Assembly (NCBI GenBank): GCA_943373175.1
Contig: CALSBM010000003.1
Location: 20,450-84,449, forward strand
Direction: 5' to 3'
Length of the DNA: 64,000 nucleotides
From: JAIXUI01 sp943373175
Lineage (GTDB): Bacteria > Bacteroidota > Bacteroidia > UBA7662 > JAIXUI01
How positions within the stretch are numbered: the stretch's first letter is position 1; each line of letters begins with the position of its first letter. The notes under the pieces were generated by a model. The model was not told the origin of the DNA. It made no database searches and saw only the letters and a program-made list of their open reading frames with translations. Positions 35,355 through 43,660 of the stretch are shown here, one piece after another. Position numbers and translations under genes: made by a program.

Positions 35355-36707
35355 TCAAGGAATCCAGCGTTTCAGATTGGTGCAGGTAAGATAAGAAGGG
35401 GAGATGTGAATCGCATTACGTTGACGAGCTTTGTTAAACCACGACTGCATGATTTGGCCTTTCTTTTTTGTGATTGCAGCTTGCTGAATCTTGCCATAGT
35501 CATCGTTGAGGTTGCACCGGTGAGGCGCGGCCTTATTGCTCAGGTAAAAGACGCGATATCCCTGTTTCCCATCCTGAGTGGCATAACTACTCGGAGCGGA
35601 AAACTGCCCGGGCATGAGTTTTTCCACCTGAAAGTAAATTTCCGGTTGCATTTGTTCAGGTGTAAATGAGTTTTGACCAGTCTGTTGGTTTTGAAGCATT
35701 CCTCCATTAGCCTTCGTCTCATCATCCATGCTGTACTTTTTCACTGCTTCGCGAAAAGTAAGTTGCCCATTTTCTAATTGGATACGGATAGAATCGAGGT
35801 GTTTACGTGTTTTCTCCAATTCGCTGTTGCTCACGGGGGGCTTTAGTAAAATATGGCGGGCATTTACTCGCTCGCCCCGGCGTTCTACTAACTGAAGCAG
35901 GTGGTATCCATATTTAGTGCGGATGTTTCCGGAAACTTCTCCCGGCTTTAGTCGAAATGCTGCTGCTTCAAATTCCGGCACCATTTCCCCTCTTCCGAAA
36001 AAACCTAAATCACCGCCTTTTGGAGCAGATCCGGGATCCTGAGAATAGAGTATTGCCAAGGTTTCAAATTTTTCCCCCTTCTGAATTCTGGTTCTTATGC
36101 CTTCCAATTTTTCAAGGGTATATTCCTTTTGTGCGTCAGTAACTTCGGGAAACATCACCAACTGACCTACTTCCAGCTCAGAATCATAGAAAGGAAGGCT
36201 GTCAACTGGAATCTGACTGAAATAAGCTTGTACTTCTGATGGAGAAATGCTCACTTCTTTGGTGAGTTTTTCCTGCATTTTTCCTGCTAAAATTTGCTCT
36301 TTCACCGGCCCTCTAAATTCCTCTTTAATTTCGAGGATAGTTTTACCATAGAACTCTTCCAGTTTCTCTGCACCGCCTACCATTTGGCTGAAGTAGCGAA
36401 TTCGGCGTTCGATTTGACCGTTAACCTCATCGTCTGAAATTTTTAGAGAGTCGGACTCAGCCTGCCTAACCAGCAATTTAGCCGTAAGGAGTTGGTCAAG
36501 GATTTGGCAGCGCGTTTCCGGATTTACTTTACTCCCGGACTGCCCAAGCTGTTGCAAATACTCTTGCTCGATGTCCGATTTGAGGATTATTTTATTTCCG
36601 ATTACGGCTACGATGCCATCAGCGATGGAGTCGTTTATTGCGGGCTGTGCACTGAGCGATGTAACTGATGTCATCATTGCAAGCAGAATCAGCAGAAGGA
36701 ATCTCAT
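35355..36707 (-). CDS. SurA-like periplasmic peptidyl-prolyl isomerase (two parvulin domains)
   Basis: A 450-residue exported chaperone. Signal peptide 1-20 (SLSA-Q); SurA N-terminal domain about 28-165 (DGIVAVIGNKIILKSDIEQEYL, given in part); parvulin domain 1 about 176-275 (PGSAPKGGDLGFFGRGEMVPEF); parvulin domain 2 about 281-395 (VNARHILLKPP, then YSMDDETKANGGML). It presumably escorts outer-membrane proteins through the periplasm. Its ATG overlaps the stop of the upstream lipoprotein gene (ATGA), and moxR follows 3 bases after the stop. Confidence 0.9.
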   Translation of the reverse strand: MRFLLLILLAMMTSVTSLSAQPAINDSIADGIVAVIGNKIILKSDIEQEYLQQLGQSGSKVNPETRCQILDQLLTAKLLVRQAESDSLKISDDEVNGQIERRIRYFSQMVGGAEKLEEFYGKTILEIKEEFRGPVKEQILAGKMQEKLTKEVSISPSEVQAYFSQIPVDSLPFYDSELEVGQLVMFPEVTDAQKEYTLEKLEGIRTRIQKGEKFETLAILYSQDPGSAPKGGDLGFFGRGEMVPEFEAAAFRLKPGEVSGNIRTKYGYHLLQLVERRGERVNARHILLKPPVSNSELEKTRKHLDSIRIQLENGQLTFREAVKKYSMDDETKANGGMLQNQQTGQNSFTPEQMQPEIYFQVEKLMPGQFSAPSSYATQDGKQGYRVFYLSNKAAPHRCNLNDDYGKIQQAAITKKKGQIMQSWFNKARQRNAIHISPSYLTCTNLKRWIP

Positions 36708-37576
36708 GGGTAAGGGGTCTCGATGCTTTTATTATTAAGCGCTTTTTGATATAAATCTTCCTGCTTGTTGAGCAGGTGTTGGTTTTGCTTGTGCAAAAGT
36801 AGCAGCTTTCGGGTATTGGATTGGGCGTAATCGTAAGGAGCAGTTTCACCGGCACGCTTGAAGCCAGCTACCCACATTATGAATACGGTAGTTGAATCGG
36901 ACTGACGAATCAGTTGGCCGGAAGCAAGGTTATTGATTCTATTTCTTAGTCCTATGTTCATCTGGTTAAAAATGGCATCTGCAGAAAACCAGGTACTGTC
37001 ATTGAGGTGCGTGTAGCGCGCAAAACGCAGACAATAGTCATTCAGTTGTTCTGCTTCATTTTTATTCCTACTTCTGATAACACGTTCTACCCAGTCTAAT
37101 CTCGGCGCAGCCCGTGGCAGGATAATCACTCGCCCTTTGAATACAGGTTCGGCGAGGCTGAATAAAGACGGGTTAGCACGAAAAAAGCTATCACATTCTT
37201 CTTGAGTACTGGAAGTATCGGTTTCAGATTTCAATTTCGTTTCTATTCTTCGAAGTAAAAGCTGCCGCTTGTATGATTGTAGTTCTTTTTCTAAAGATTG
37301 CTCTTCTTGGTTTAATAGCTTATCCGCTTGTTGAAGTAATACTTCTTCTCTCAGCCAGTTGCGCGTAAACTGACGCACCATTTCGGAGGAGTCAGACGGG
37401 TTAGTGCCTAATGGAACTAATCCGTCTAAGTCGCTAGGATATAGTTCACGATCTCCTGCTCTTGCCAGTGCATTGTCGCTTATAGTGCCTTGGTTTTGAG
37501 GCTGACATGCCAAAATAAGCCCATTTAGTCCCCAATAAAATAGTTTCGTTAGAAGGGAGTGGTTGTATTTAAGCAT
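36704..37576 (-). CDS. Parvulin/PrsA-related lipoprotein without clear PPIase domain
   Basis: A 290-residue probable lipoprotein (lipobox LILAC with Cys24). The N-terminal part ARAGDRELYPSDLDGLVP and following helices resemble SurA/PrsA N-terminal chaperone domains, but the parvulin catalytic domain is degenerate or absent in the middle segment. This kind of gene often sits directly upstream of a SurA-like gene in Bacteroidota. The 4-nt overlap indicates coupled translation. Function as a periplasmic folding helper is inference. Confidence 0.72.
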   Translation of the reverse strand: MLKYNHSLLTKLFYWGLNGLILACQPQNQGTISDNALARAGDRELYPSDLDGLVPLGTNPSDSSEMVRQFTRNWLREEVLLQQADKLLNQEEQSLEKELQSYKRQLLLRRIETKLKSETDTSSTQEECDSFFRANPSLFSLAEPVFKGRVIILPRAAPRLDWVERVIRSRNKNEAEQLNDYCLRFARYTHLNDSTWFSADAIFNQMNIGLRNRINNLASGQLIRQSDSTTVFIMWVAGFKRAGETAPYDYAQSNTRKLLLLHKQNQHLLNKQEDLYQKALNNKSIETPYP

Positions 37577-37655
37577 GATTCTGGTAAAATGACCAAAAGG
37601 AAATAGGTAGAAACTTAGAGTAGAATATGCCTTTGCTTTGGTTCAAATTAAGCAT

Positions 37656-37688
37656 AAAAAAGGGCGACTTCTGAATGAAGCCGCCCTT
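37656..37688 (-). terminator. Rho-independent terminator of the T9SS cargo gene
   Basis: On the minus strand AAGGGCGgCTTC-attca-GAAGtCGCCCTT followed by a T-run, 18 bases after the stop of the cargo gene. Confidence 0.8.
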
Positions 37689-37705
37689 AGAAAACGTTGA
37701 TAAAA

Positions 37706-38395
37706 TCAGAACTTTTGAAATGTTCTGCTGATTAATACTCCCTGTTGAGGTGCATTAAGACGGATGATGTAAGTGCCGCGAGGAAGGTGGCTAACCTGCA
37801 AGGGAATAATGTCGTCCATTGGGTTGATAGCCTCAGTAAGCATCTTAGTGCCAATTACCGAATACACTTCAATAGTACCACTGCGAATGTTGTCTGAAAC
37901 TTTAACATTCAGAACATTGCGAGTAGGATTAGGATAGAAGTTTATAGAAGGTTTGGTATGATCGGCAACATTGGTTACAAAGGCAGTCCCTTGAAAAGTA
38001 AGAACTCGCGATGTTCCAGTTCCAGCAAGTGGACTTACACGAATACGGGTAGTTCCAGAGCCAGAAGTGCTGTTAATGAAAAAGTGTAAATCCAGGCGGG
38101 TTGTGCCATTTGCTGGGATGGTAAGCGTCATACTATCAACAGTAGGAGCATAGCAACTGCCGTTTTCATCGCATATAGCGCTTTGCCACATCTGAGGAAG
38201 ATTATTTACAAAGCGAATCCACTTTAGCGTAAGAGGAGAATTAGTATTGTTTTTTAAAGTGGCCTTAGTTATCACTTCGAAATCAGCACTAACGCCCGAG
38301 GCAGATACGGTATCTGGGCTTAACAGCGTCCAACTTTGTGAGTGAGCAGACACTGATACAACCAGAAGGGTGAGAAGCGTAAATATTTTCTTCAT
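37706..38395 (-). CDS. T9SS type A sorting-domain protein, function unknown
   Basis: A 229-residue exported protein. Signal peptide 1-19 (SAHS-Q). Residues 25-140 form a beta-sandwich-like region (ATLKNNTNSPLTLKWIRF, NGTTRLDLHFFINSTS) with a Cys pair (AICDENGSCYAP). The C-terminal domain from about 150 has the type A pattern: INFYPNPTRNVLNVKVS, IEVYSVIGTKML, LPRGTYIIRL. It is therefore exported by the type IX system and probably surface-attached or released. No enzyme motif is visible. Its own terminator follows. Confidence 0.82.
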   Translation of the reverse strand: MKKIFTLLTLLVVSVSAHSQSWTLLSPDTVSASGVSADFEVITKATLKNNTNSPLTLKWIRFVNNLPQMWQSAICDENGSCYAPTVDSMTLTIPANGTTRLDLHFFINSTSGSGTTRIRVSPLAGTGTSRVLTFQGTAFVTNVADHTKPSINFYPNPTRNVLNVKVSDNIRSGTIEVYSVIGTKMLTEAINPMDDIIPLQVSHLPRGTYIIRLNAPQQGVLISRTFQKF

Positions 38396-38498
38396 CGTGG
38401 TACAACGTTTAAGACTGACTCGGCTGCAAATACTTCGCCAGTATCACAAAGATAGGCAAAGAGTTAAGGTGTTGATGTGATTAACTAAACTTTAACTA

Positions 38499-39206
38499 TT
38501 AATGCAAAGGAACTTCAATAAGCAGTAATGTGCTGTTAGATAACGGGTTAAAAGTAATACTTTCGAAATCTTCAACCCCAAGTCCATCCCTCTGTTTTAA
38601 CTCGATGCCTGCCACTTCTATATGTCCACTAATCACAAAAGCATAAACCCCATTTCCCTCGAAATGCGGAGTAAAGGAAAGTGGTTGCCCGGAATCCAAA
38701 TCAGCAAGGTAGAATACTGCCTGTTGGTTGATAGCCAACGCTCCTTCATGTTCTGAGGAGACCACTCCCTGCCACTTGTTTTTTCTATCATTCGAATTAA
38801 AAAGTTTCTGCTCATACCGGGGTGCGATATTGCGTTCACGCGGCAAAATCCAGATTTGCAAAAAATGGGTTTCCTTATCCTTATAGTGATTGAACTCGCT
38901 GTGCGTCAGTCCGGTTCCTGCACTCATAATCTGAACTTCTCCCGGATAGATTACTTGCTGATGACCGGTGCTGTCTTTGTGTTCGATAGCACCTTGGAGT
39001 GGAATTGATACTATCTCCATGTTATCATGTGGGTGAGTTCCAAAACCACTTCCACCGGCAATCTGATCATCATTGAGCACCCGCAGAGCTCCAAACTGAT
39101 TCCGGTCAGGATGGAAATAACGGCCAAAGGAAAAAGTATGTCGGCTCTTGAGCCAGCCAAAATCGGCAACTCCGCGACTGTCGGCAGTATGAAGTACTGT
39201 TTTCAT
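38499..39206 (-). CDS. Pirin-family bicupin protein (quercetinase-like)
   Basis: A 235-residue cytoplasmic bicupin. The N-terminal cupin carries the full pirin metal set: His58 and His60 (GFGTHPHDNMEI), His102 and Glu104 (LTHSEFNHY). The opening HTADSRGVADFGWLKSRHTFSFG is typical of the YhhW group, some of which oxidise quercetin. The second cupin is shorter and lacks ligands. The natural substrate here is unknown. It lies divergently from kmo. Confidence 0.88.
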   Translation of the reverse strand: MKTVLHTADSRGVADFGWLKSRHTFSFGRYFHPDRNQFGALRVLNDDQIAGGSGFGTHPHDNMEIVSIPLQGAIEHKDSTGHQQVIYPGEVQIMSAGTGLTHSEFNHYKDKETHFLQIWILPRERNIAPRYEQKLFNSNDRKNKWQGVVSSEHEGALAINQQAVFYLADLDSGQPLSFTPHFEGNGVYAFVISGHIEVAGIELKQRDGLGVEDFESITFNPLSNSTLLLIEVPLH

Positions 39207-39285
39207 ATATGTTTAAACAAATAACAGAATTTAGGGGAGATGATTCCCTAAAAAATCAAAAAAAATAGACTCTTATCATTTCAAA

Positions 39286-39316
39286 TTGCAGAAAGCCGTT
39301 AACGCCTCTAATTTTG
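39286..39316 (+). promoter_or_regulatory. Promoter of kmo, -7 box 3 nt before the start codon
   Basis: TTG at 39286-39288, spacer of 20, then TAATTTTG at 39309-39316, an exact match to the Bacteroidota -33/-7 pattern. The ATG at 39320 follows after AGC, predicting a leaderless transcript. Confidence 0.6.
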
Positions 39317-39319
39317 AGC

Positions 39320-40693
39320 ATGGCAACCTCGCAAAAGCATTGCAGCATTTTAGGTGCGGGCCTCGTAGGCTCACTGTTATCCGTTTACATGGCACGCCGT
39401 GGTTATCAGGTTGACGTATATGAACGACGCCCCGATCTTCGTAAATCAGGGCAATACGGTGGAAGATCAATCAACTTGGCGTTAAGCGACCGTGGATTTC
39501 GTGCATTAGAGCGTGTTGGACTTGCAGACGCAGTAAGGGCAGTTGGAATACCGATGTATGGAAGGATGATGCATCATCAAGATGGTCGTTTAGTTTACCA
39601 GCCGTATGGTAAAGAAGGCCAAGCCATTTACTCGGTTTCCCGTGCGGGACTCAACTTTACCCTGATGGACCTGGCAGAGCAAGAAAAGGGGGTAAAACTG
39701 CACTTTAATCACCGTTGTACTGAGGTAGAATTGCGAAAGAAGACCCTTAGCTTCGAACATCCCGAGGCTGTTGAGCCTGTACATGTGCCATATGAGTTGC
39801 TCTTTGGCTCTGATGGTGCGTTTTCTGCCTTACGAGGCAGCATGATGAAGTCGGATCGTTTTGATTACAGCCAGGATTATTTGAACCACGGCTACAAGGA
39901 GCTAACTATTTTACCCGACGAAAACGGTGGCTTTCGTATGGAGAAATACGCCTTGCACATCTGGCCGAGAGGTCAATACATGCTCATTGCGTTGCCTAAT
40001 CCTGATGGCAGTTTCACCTGTACCTTGTTTTTCCCTTTCGAAGGTGAGCCTTCCTTCTCAAGCCTCGATACTCCTGAAAAAGTACATGCCTTTTTTGAAG
40101 AAGTATTTCCGGATACTCTTACCCTGATGCCGCATTTGGTGGAAGAGTACTTGGCCAATCCCACTTCATCCCTCATGACAGTGCATTGTACACCCTGGGT
40201 TTTTGGTGGGCATACCACATTAATTGGCGACGCAGCACATGCTATTGTGCCATTTTATGGACAAGGAATGAACTGCGGCTTTGAAGATTGCCGTGTCCTC
40301 GACGATTTGATTAATCAACTCGGCGACAACTGGGAGACTGTTTTGCCAGAGTTTGAACGTCTGAGAAAGCCTGATGGAGACGCTATCGCTCGATTAGCTA
40401 AAGATAACTTCATTGAAATGCGCGATTTGGTTGCGGATCCTGAGTTTTTACTCAGGAAGAAGATTGAAGCCCGCATTTTCGAACATTACCCGGATGATTG
40501 GGTGCCGCTATACACCATGGTCACCTTTAGTCCCGACATTCGGTATTCGGAGGCACTCCGAAGAGGAAAGGCTCAAGAACGCATCATGGATGAAGTAATG
40601 GCTATGCCGGATATTCATCGAAACTGGGAAACTCCTGAGGTGTTCCAACGTATATGTGAAGTTGTTAGACTGAACCATTTTGGCCGTGTTTAA
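39320..40693 (+). CDS. kmo: Kynurenine 3-monooxygenase
   Basis: FAD/NADPH hydroxylase converting kynurenine to 3-hydroxykynurenine in tryptophan breakdown and the eukaryote-like route to quinolinate. The 457-residue protein has the FAD motif ILGAGLVGSLLSVYMARRG, then VYERRPDLR, GRSINLALSDRG (a segment specific to Kmo), and GDAAHAIVPFYGQGMNCGFEDC (given in part), with LLRKKIEARI in the C-terminal region. There is no C-terminal membrane helix. ATG 39320 is chosen; an in-frame TTG at 39314 lies within the -7 box. Other kynurenine-pathway genes are not in this window. Confidence 0.92.
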   Translation: MATSQKHCSILGAGLVGSLLSVYMARRGYQVDVYERRPDLRKSGQYGGRSINLALSDRGFRALERVGLADAVRAVGIPMYGRMMHHQDGRLVYQPYGKEGQAIYSVSRAGLNFTLMDLAEQEKGVKLHFNHRCTEVELRKKTLSFEHPEAVEPVHVPYELLFGSDGAFSALRGSMMKSDRFDYSQDYLNHGYKELTILPDENGGFRMEKYALHIWPRGQYMLIALPNPDGSFTCTLFFPFEGEPSFSSLDTPEKVHAFFEEVFPDTLTLMPHLVEEYLANPTSSLMTVHCTPWVFGGHTTLIGDAAHAIVPFYGQGMNCGFEDCRVLDDLINQLGDNWETVLPEFERLRKPDGDAIARLAKDNFIEMRDLVADPEFLLRKKIEARIFEHYPDDWVPLYTMVTFSPDIRYSEALRRGKAQERIMDEVMAMPDIHRNWETPEVFQRICEVVRLNHFGRV

Positions 40694-41141
40694 ACCCATA
40701 CATAATCAATGGCCTTACTTGCTTTTTCGTGCTGTAGGCCTTTCGTTAGCGATTGGTATTGGGCTTTATCCGTTTGTAGAAGGAACCATGGAAACCGAAC
40801 AGGCTTCATTGTTTGCACTTGGTGTGCTTGGATTGTATGCCATAATCTATTTCTTAGTTAGACCTTCCTATGCAGTGATTGAGTACGCTAAGGGGAGTTT
40901 GTATGTTAGCACCCAAAGGGAAGAGGCAGATAATGAATTCTATTTGGAAATACCGGTTAGTGAAATTGTGAAATACGAGTTGAAGTCCAAATCCATGGGT
41001 ATGGGATTAGAACTGGTGGTTTACCGGGATGCTGGTGCACATTGGCTGAAAAGTAAGCCTGTTGTTATGGCGCCATTAGTTCCTGGAACCAGAGAACGAC
41101 TCCGTCGGCAATTAGAAGCTTTGCTGAATCGGGAAAACTGA
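40680..41141 (+). CDS. Small membrane protein of unknown function (PH-like domain)
   Basis: A protein of 151-153 residues with two N-terminal transmembrane helices (about 12-32 and 43-62) followed by a soluble beta-rich domain (YAVIEYAKGSLYVSTQ, FYLEIPVSEIVKYELKSK, GLELVVYRDAG) that resembles bacterial PH-like membrane proteins. No catalytic motif. No ATG is available: the start is TTG 40680 or, more likely, GTG 40686, both overlapping the end of kmo by 8-14 nt, so it is co-transcribed with kmo. Confidence 0.68.
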   Translation: MAVFKPIHNQWPYLLFRAVGLSLAIGIGLYPFVEGTMETEQASLFALGVLGLYAIIYFLVRPSYAVIEYAKGSLYVSTQREEADNEFYLEIPVSEIVKYELKSKSMGMGLELVVYRDAGAHWLKSKPVVMAPLVPGTRERLRRQLEALLNREN

Positions 41142-41181
41142 GTTTTTTCTTCTTATCCTTGTTGAATTGTAGATTGAAGTC

Positions 41182-42009
41182 ATGCAGCACGAATCCACCG
41201 AAGTTCTGTACCATAAAGTTTTCTTCCACAGTGATGCGGCAGAATGGGTCGTTTTTGTACATGGTGCAGGTGGCAGCAGCAACATTTGGTATAAGCAATT
41301 GCGGGCTTACCGCTCCTATTTTAATTTATTACTGATTGATTTACGAGGCCATGGCAGAAGCCAGCATCGTATGGAAGAATGGGCTCGCGAACAGTACTCA
41401 TTCCGAGAAATTGGCCAGGAAGTAATGGATGTATTGAATTTTCGGGGTATTGAAAAAGCGCATTTTGTAGGGATTTCACTCGGCACTATTCTTATCCGCA
41501 TGATTGGAGAGGATTTTCCCGATCGGGTGAAGTCCATGATTATGGGTGGCGCGATAATCCGATTAAATCTTCGTTCACAACTATTGGTATGGGCTGGCCG
41601 AATTGTCCGGCGTTTTGTTCCCTTTATGTGGATTTACAAACTGTGTGCTTTGATTATCATGCCCAGAACTCGGCATAAAGAAAGCCGTCTGTTATTTGTA
41701 AACGAAGCGCGAAAGGTGGCTCATAAGGAGTTTATTCGTTGGTTTAAACTTACCAATCAGCTTAACCCTTTACTGAAATTTTTCAGGGAGAAAGACCTTG
41801 GAATTCCCACCTTATACCTCATGGGCGACGAAGATCACATGTTTCTTCCGGGAGTAAAGCAAGTTGTTGGCTGGCACAGAAAAGCGTGGTTAGAAATCAT
41901 ACGTCAGTCTGGGCATGTGTGCAATGTGGATCAACCTGAAGATTTCAACCGCATTTCTATTGACTTTATCCGAAGAATCTCTGGGGTTAAGACCCTAACG
42001 GAGGCTTAG
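41182..42009 (+). CDS. Alpha/beta-fold hydrolase
   Basis: A 275-residue hydrolase. Oxyanion-hole motif VFVHGAGGSS (25-33), nucleophile elbow GISLG with Ser99, acid residue in LYLMGDEDHMF and the catalytic His in RQSGHVCNVDQP. A cap region at about 130-190 is rich in basic and hydrophobic residues, which may suit lipid-like or membrane-bound substrates. The substrate is unknown. It lies 40 bases after the small membrane-protein gene and may share its operon. Its stop directly abuts the stop of the convergent M48 gene. Confidence 0.85.
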   Translation: MQHESTEVLYHKVFFHSDAAEWVVFVHGAGGSSNIWYKQLRAYRSYFNLLLIDLRGHGRSQHRMEEWAREQYSFREIGQEVMDVLNFRGIEKAHFVGISLGTILIRMIGEDFPDRVKSMIMGGAIIRLNLRSQLLVWAGRIVRRFVPFMWIYKLCALIIMPRTRHKESRLLFVNEARKVAHKEFIRWFKLTNQLNPLLKFFREKDLGIPTLYLMGDEDHMFLPGVKQVVGWHRKAWLEIIRQSGHVCNVDQPEDFNRISIDFIRRISGVKTLTEA

Positions 42010-43059
42010 TTACCAACCCATCAACGATACCCGCTCTTTCAACGCTTTGAATGCTTCAACAGGCAAAGGTTGTGTAGAGGATTGAGGATTATTTTCCTGC
42101 CAAGTTCTAGCTGTTTCTTGTCGTTCTGTGCTGAGTGGATGTGTGCTCAAGAAAGGAGGCGGTTCAAGTGCTTTACTTTCTACCGATAATATACTGAACA
42201 GGCTATCCATTCCGGAAACAGGAAATTGATGTTTGTGTAAGTACTTCAAGCCGTATTCGTCGGCCTGGCTTTCCATTTTTCTTGAATAGGAAAGTTTCTG
42301 GAGCTCTTCTCCTAACCAGATAGCTGAAGCATCGCCAAAAATTAGGCTTAACACGATAGCACCGGAAAACTGCCTCATGAGGCTGCGAAGGGAATGCCTT
42401 AGCCTTATATGGCCAACTTCATGGCTCAATAGTGCCGCCAGTGGGGCAGGGTTTTGCATTTTATTCAACAAACCAGTGTAAACCACCACATGTCCGGGAA
42501 TGGCATAGGCATTCACTACTTCTGATTCTGCCAAATGAAATTTGATGTCATTAAATCCAATCTTATTCCCAAAATCTTGAAGCCGTACTGAGCCTATTGA
42601 ATCCAGCTTTTCTTTGCTTCTAATATCTTGAAATAGCATTTCTCCCAGTTTTTGTTCGTGCTCCTTCGAAACAAGATTGGTCATTTGCTCGCTAAGAAAT
42701 GGCAAACCTTTGAAATAAAACCAAAGGCAAACTGCTGCAACAATAAGTAAAATAAGACCCAACCAACCGAGGATATGTCGGGTTCTTACTTCCATAAATT
42801 TGTGATTATCGGATTTCCACTCGGTTGTGAACCGGTGAATAAAATCGGGGTCAGAAGCAAAAATGGTTTGATAGGGATACCTCGAAGTTTTTAACTCGAT
42901 ACCACCATCTTTAGGTGCAAAATGAGTAATAGCGGAGGAAGGCAGACGGTACTGACGACCATCTTCAGTATCGATTAGCCACTCATGGGCTTGCCAAGTT
43001 AAATGGGCATGAACAGGCGGTTTAGAACCTCCGTCTTGATAAGTGATAATGTATGGCAT
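42010..43059 (-). CDS. M48-family zinc metallopeptidase, membrane-anchored
   Basis: A 349-residue protease. Residues 1-95 form a small N-terminal domain, followed by one transmembrane helix (about 97-116) and a periplasmic catalytic domain with LLSHEVGHIRLRH (His213, Glu214, His217) and the third ligand in RKMESQADEYGLKYL. The chain ends in a HPLSTERQETA motif common to BepA/Oma1-type M48 proteins, which act in membrane-protein quality control. ATG 43059 is used; an in-frame TTG lies 12 bases upstream. Confidence 0.88.
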   Translation of the reverse strand: MPYIITYQDGGSKPPVHAHLTWQAHEWLIDTEDGRQYRLPSSAITHFAPKDGGIELKTSRYPYQTIFASDPDFIHRFTTEWKSDNHKFMEVRTRHILGWLGLILLIVAAVCLWFYFKGLPFLSEQMTNLVSKEHEQKLGEMLFQDIRSKEKLDSIGSVRLQDFGNKIGFNDIKFHLAESEVVNAYAIPGHVVVYTGLLNKMQNPAPLAALLSHEVGHIRLRHSLRSLMRQFSGAIVLSLIFGDASAIWLGEELQKLSYSRKMESQADEYGLKYLHKHQFPVSGMDSLFSILSVESKALEPPPFLSTHPLSTERQETARTWQENNPQSSTQPLPVEAFKALKERVSLMGW

Positions 43060-43118
43060 TTTGTTAAGCAACGAAAGTTTTAAGCGTTCTCACGACTAAA
43101 AAGTTTCGTAAAACAGGA

Positions 43119-43631
43119 TTATCGAAGTAAGTTAACTTCTCCCTTCAATTTAGAAACCCCTCCAATCCGGCCAAAACGATAAGATAATCGCCAAAGGTAA
43201 GTGCCGACAGGAGCCGGTTTCCCATCTTCTTTACCGTCCCATCCTTCTTTAGCATTTACCGTCCTGAAGATGGCTTTACCCCAACGATTGTAAATTTCAA
43301 GCTCATAGAGTTCGGGCTCGCATGCTGAAAGTGGTCTGAAGTTATCATTGAGCTGAGGGCTATACTCGGGAGTGAAGGCATTGGGAACAAAGTACCGGCA
43401 AACTGTGTCAAACGGAATGTCGGCTTGCTGAAAGCCTTGCGTAAACATTGGCCCGGCAGTTCGTAAAGTGGTTATGGCCTGTTCACCTACACTAAAACTC
43501 AGGCTTCCCTGAATATTGCTCATTACCTGACCTCCACTTCCTACTAAAAATGGAGCGGCTGTTTGTGCGAATGATAAGCTGACACAACATACCATAAGCT
43601 GAAAAAGTAGGTAGATATTCCGAACCTTCAC
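43119..43631 (-). CDS. T9SS type B sorting-domain protein (gliding-associated C-terminal domain)
   Basis: A 170-residue exported protein whose C-terminal half is a type B sorting domain: FVPNAFTPEYSPQLNDNFRPL, YELEIYNRWGKAIFRT, GWDGKEDGKPAPVGTYLW (CHU_C/gliding-motility type). The passenger is only about 70 residues (GSGGQVMSNIQGSLSFSVGEQ, given in part) and resembles a PEP-CTERM-like beta segment found before such domains. Start GTG 43631 gives a signal peptide VKVRNIYLLFQLMVCCVSLS and lies 5 nt after an exact TATCTTTG box; a longer reading from a TTG at 43691 would run into the DUF6265 gene. No enzymatic motif. Confidence 0.8.
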   Translation of the reverse strand: MKVRNIYLLFQLMVCCVSLSFAQTAAPFLVGSGGQVMSNIQGSLSFSVGEQAITTLRTAGPMFTQGFQQADIPFDTVCRYFVPNAFTPEYSPQLNDNFRPLSACEPELYELEIYNRWGKAIFRTVNAKEGWDGKEDGKPAPVGTYLWRLSYRFGRIGGVSKLKGEVNLLR

Positions 43632-43636
43632 AAGGG

Positions 43637-43644
43637 CAAAGATA
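43637..43644 (-). promoter_or_regulatory. -7 promoter box 5 nt before the GTG of the type B protein
   Basis: Exact TATCTTTG on the minus strand, then CCCTT and the GTG at 43631. This fixes the start and predicts a leaderless transcript inside the 3' end of the DUF6265 region. Confidence 0.55.
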
Positions 43645-43660
43645 GGGCATGTTATGAGTT

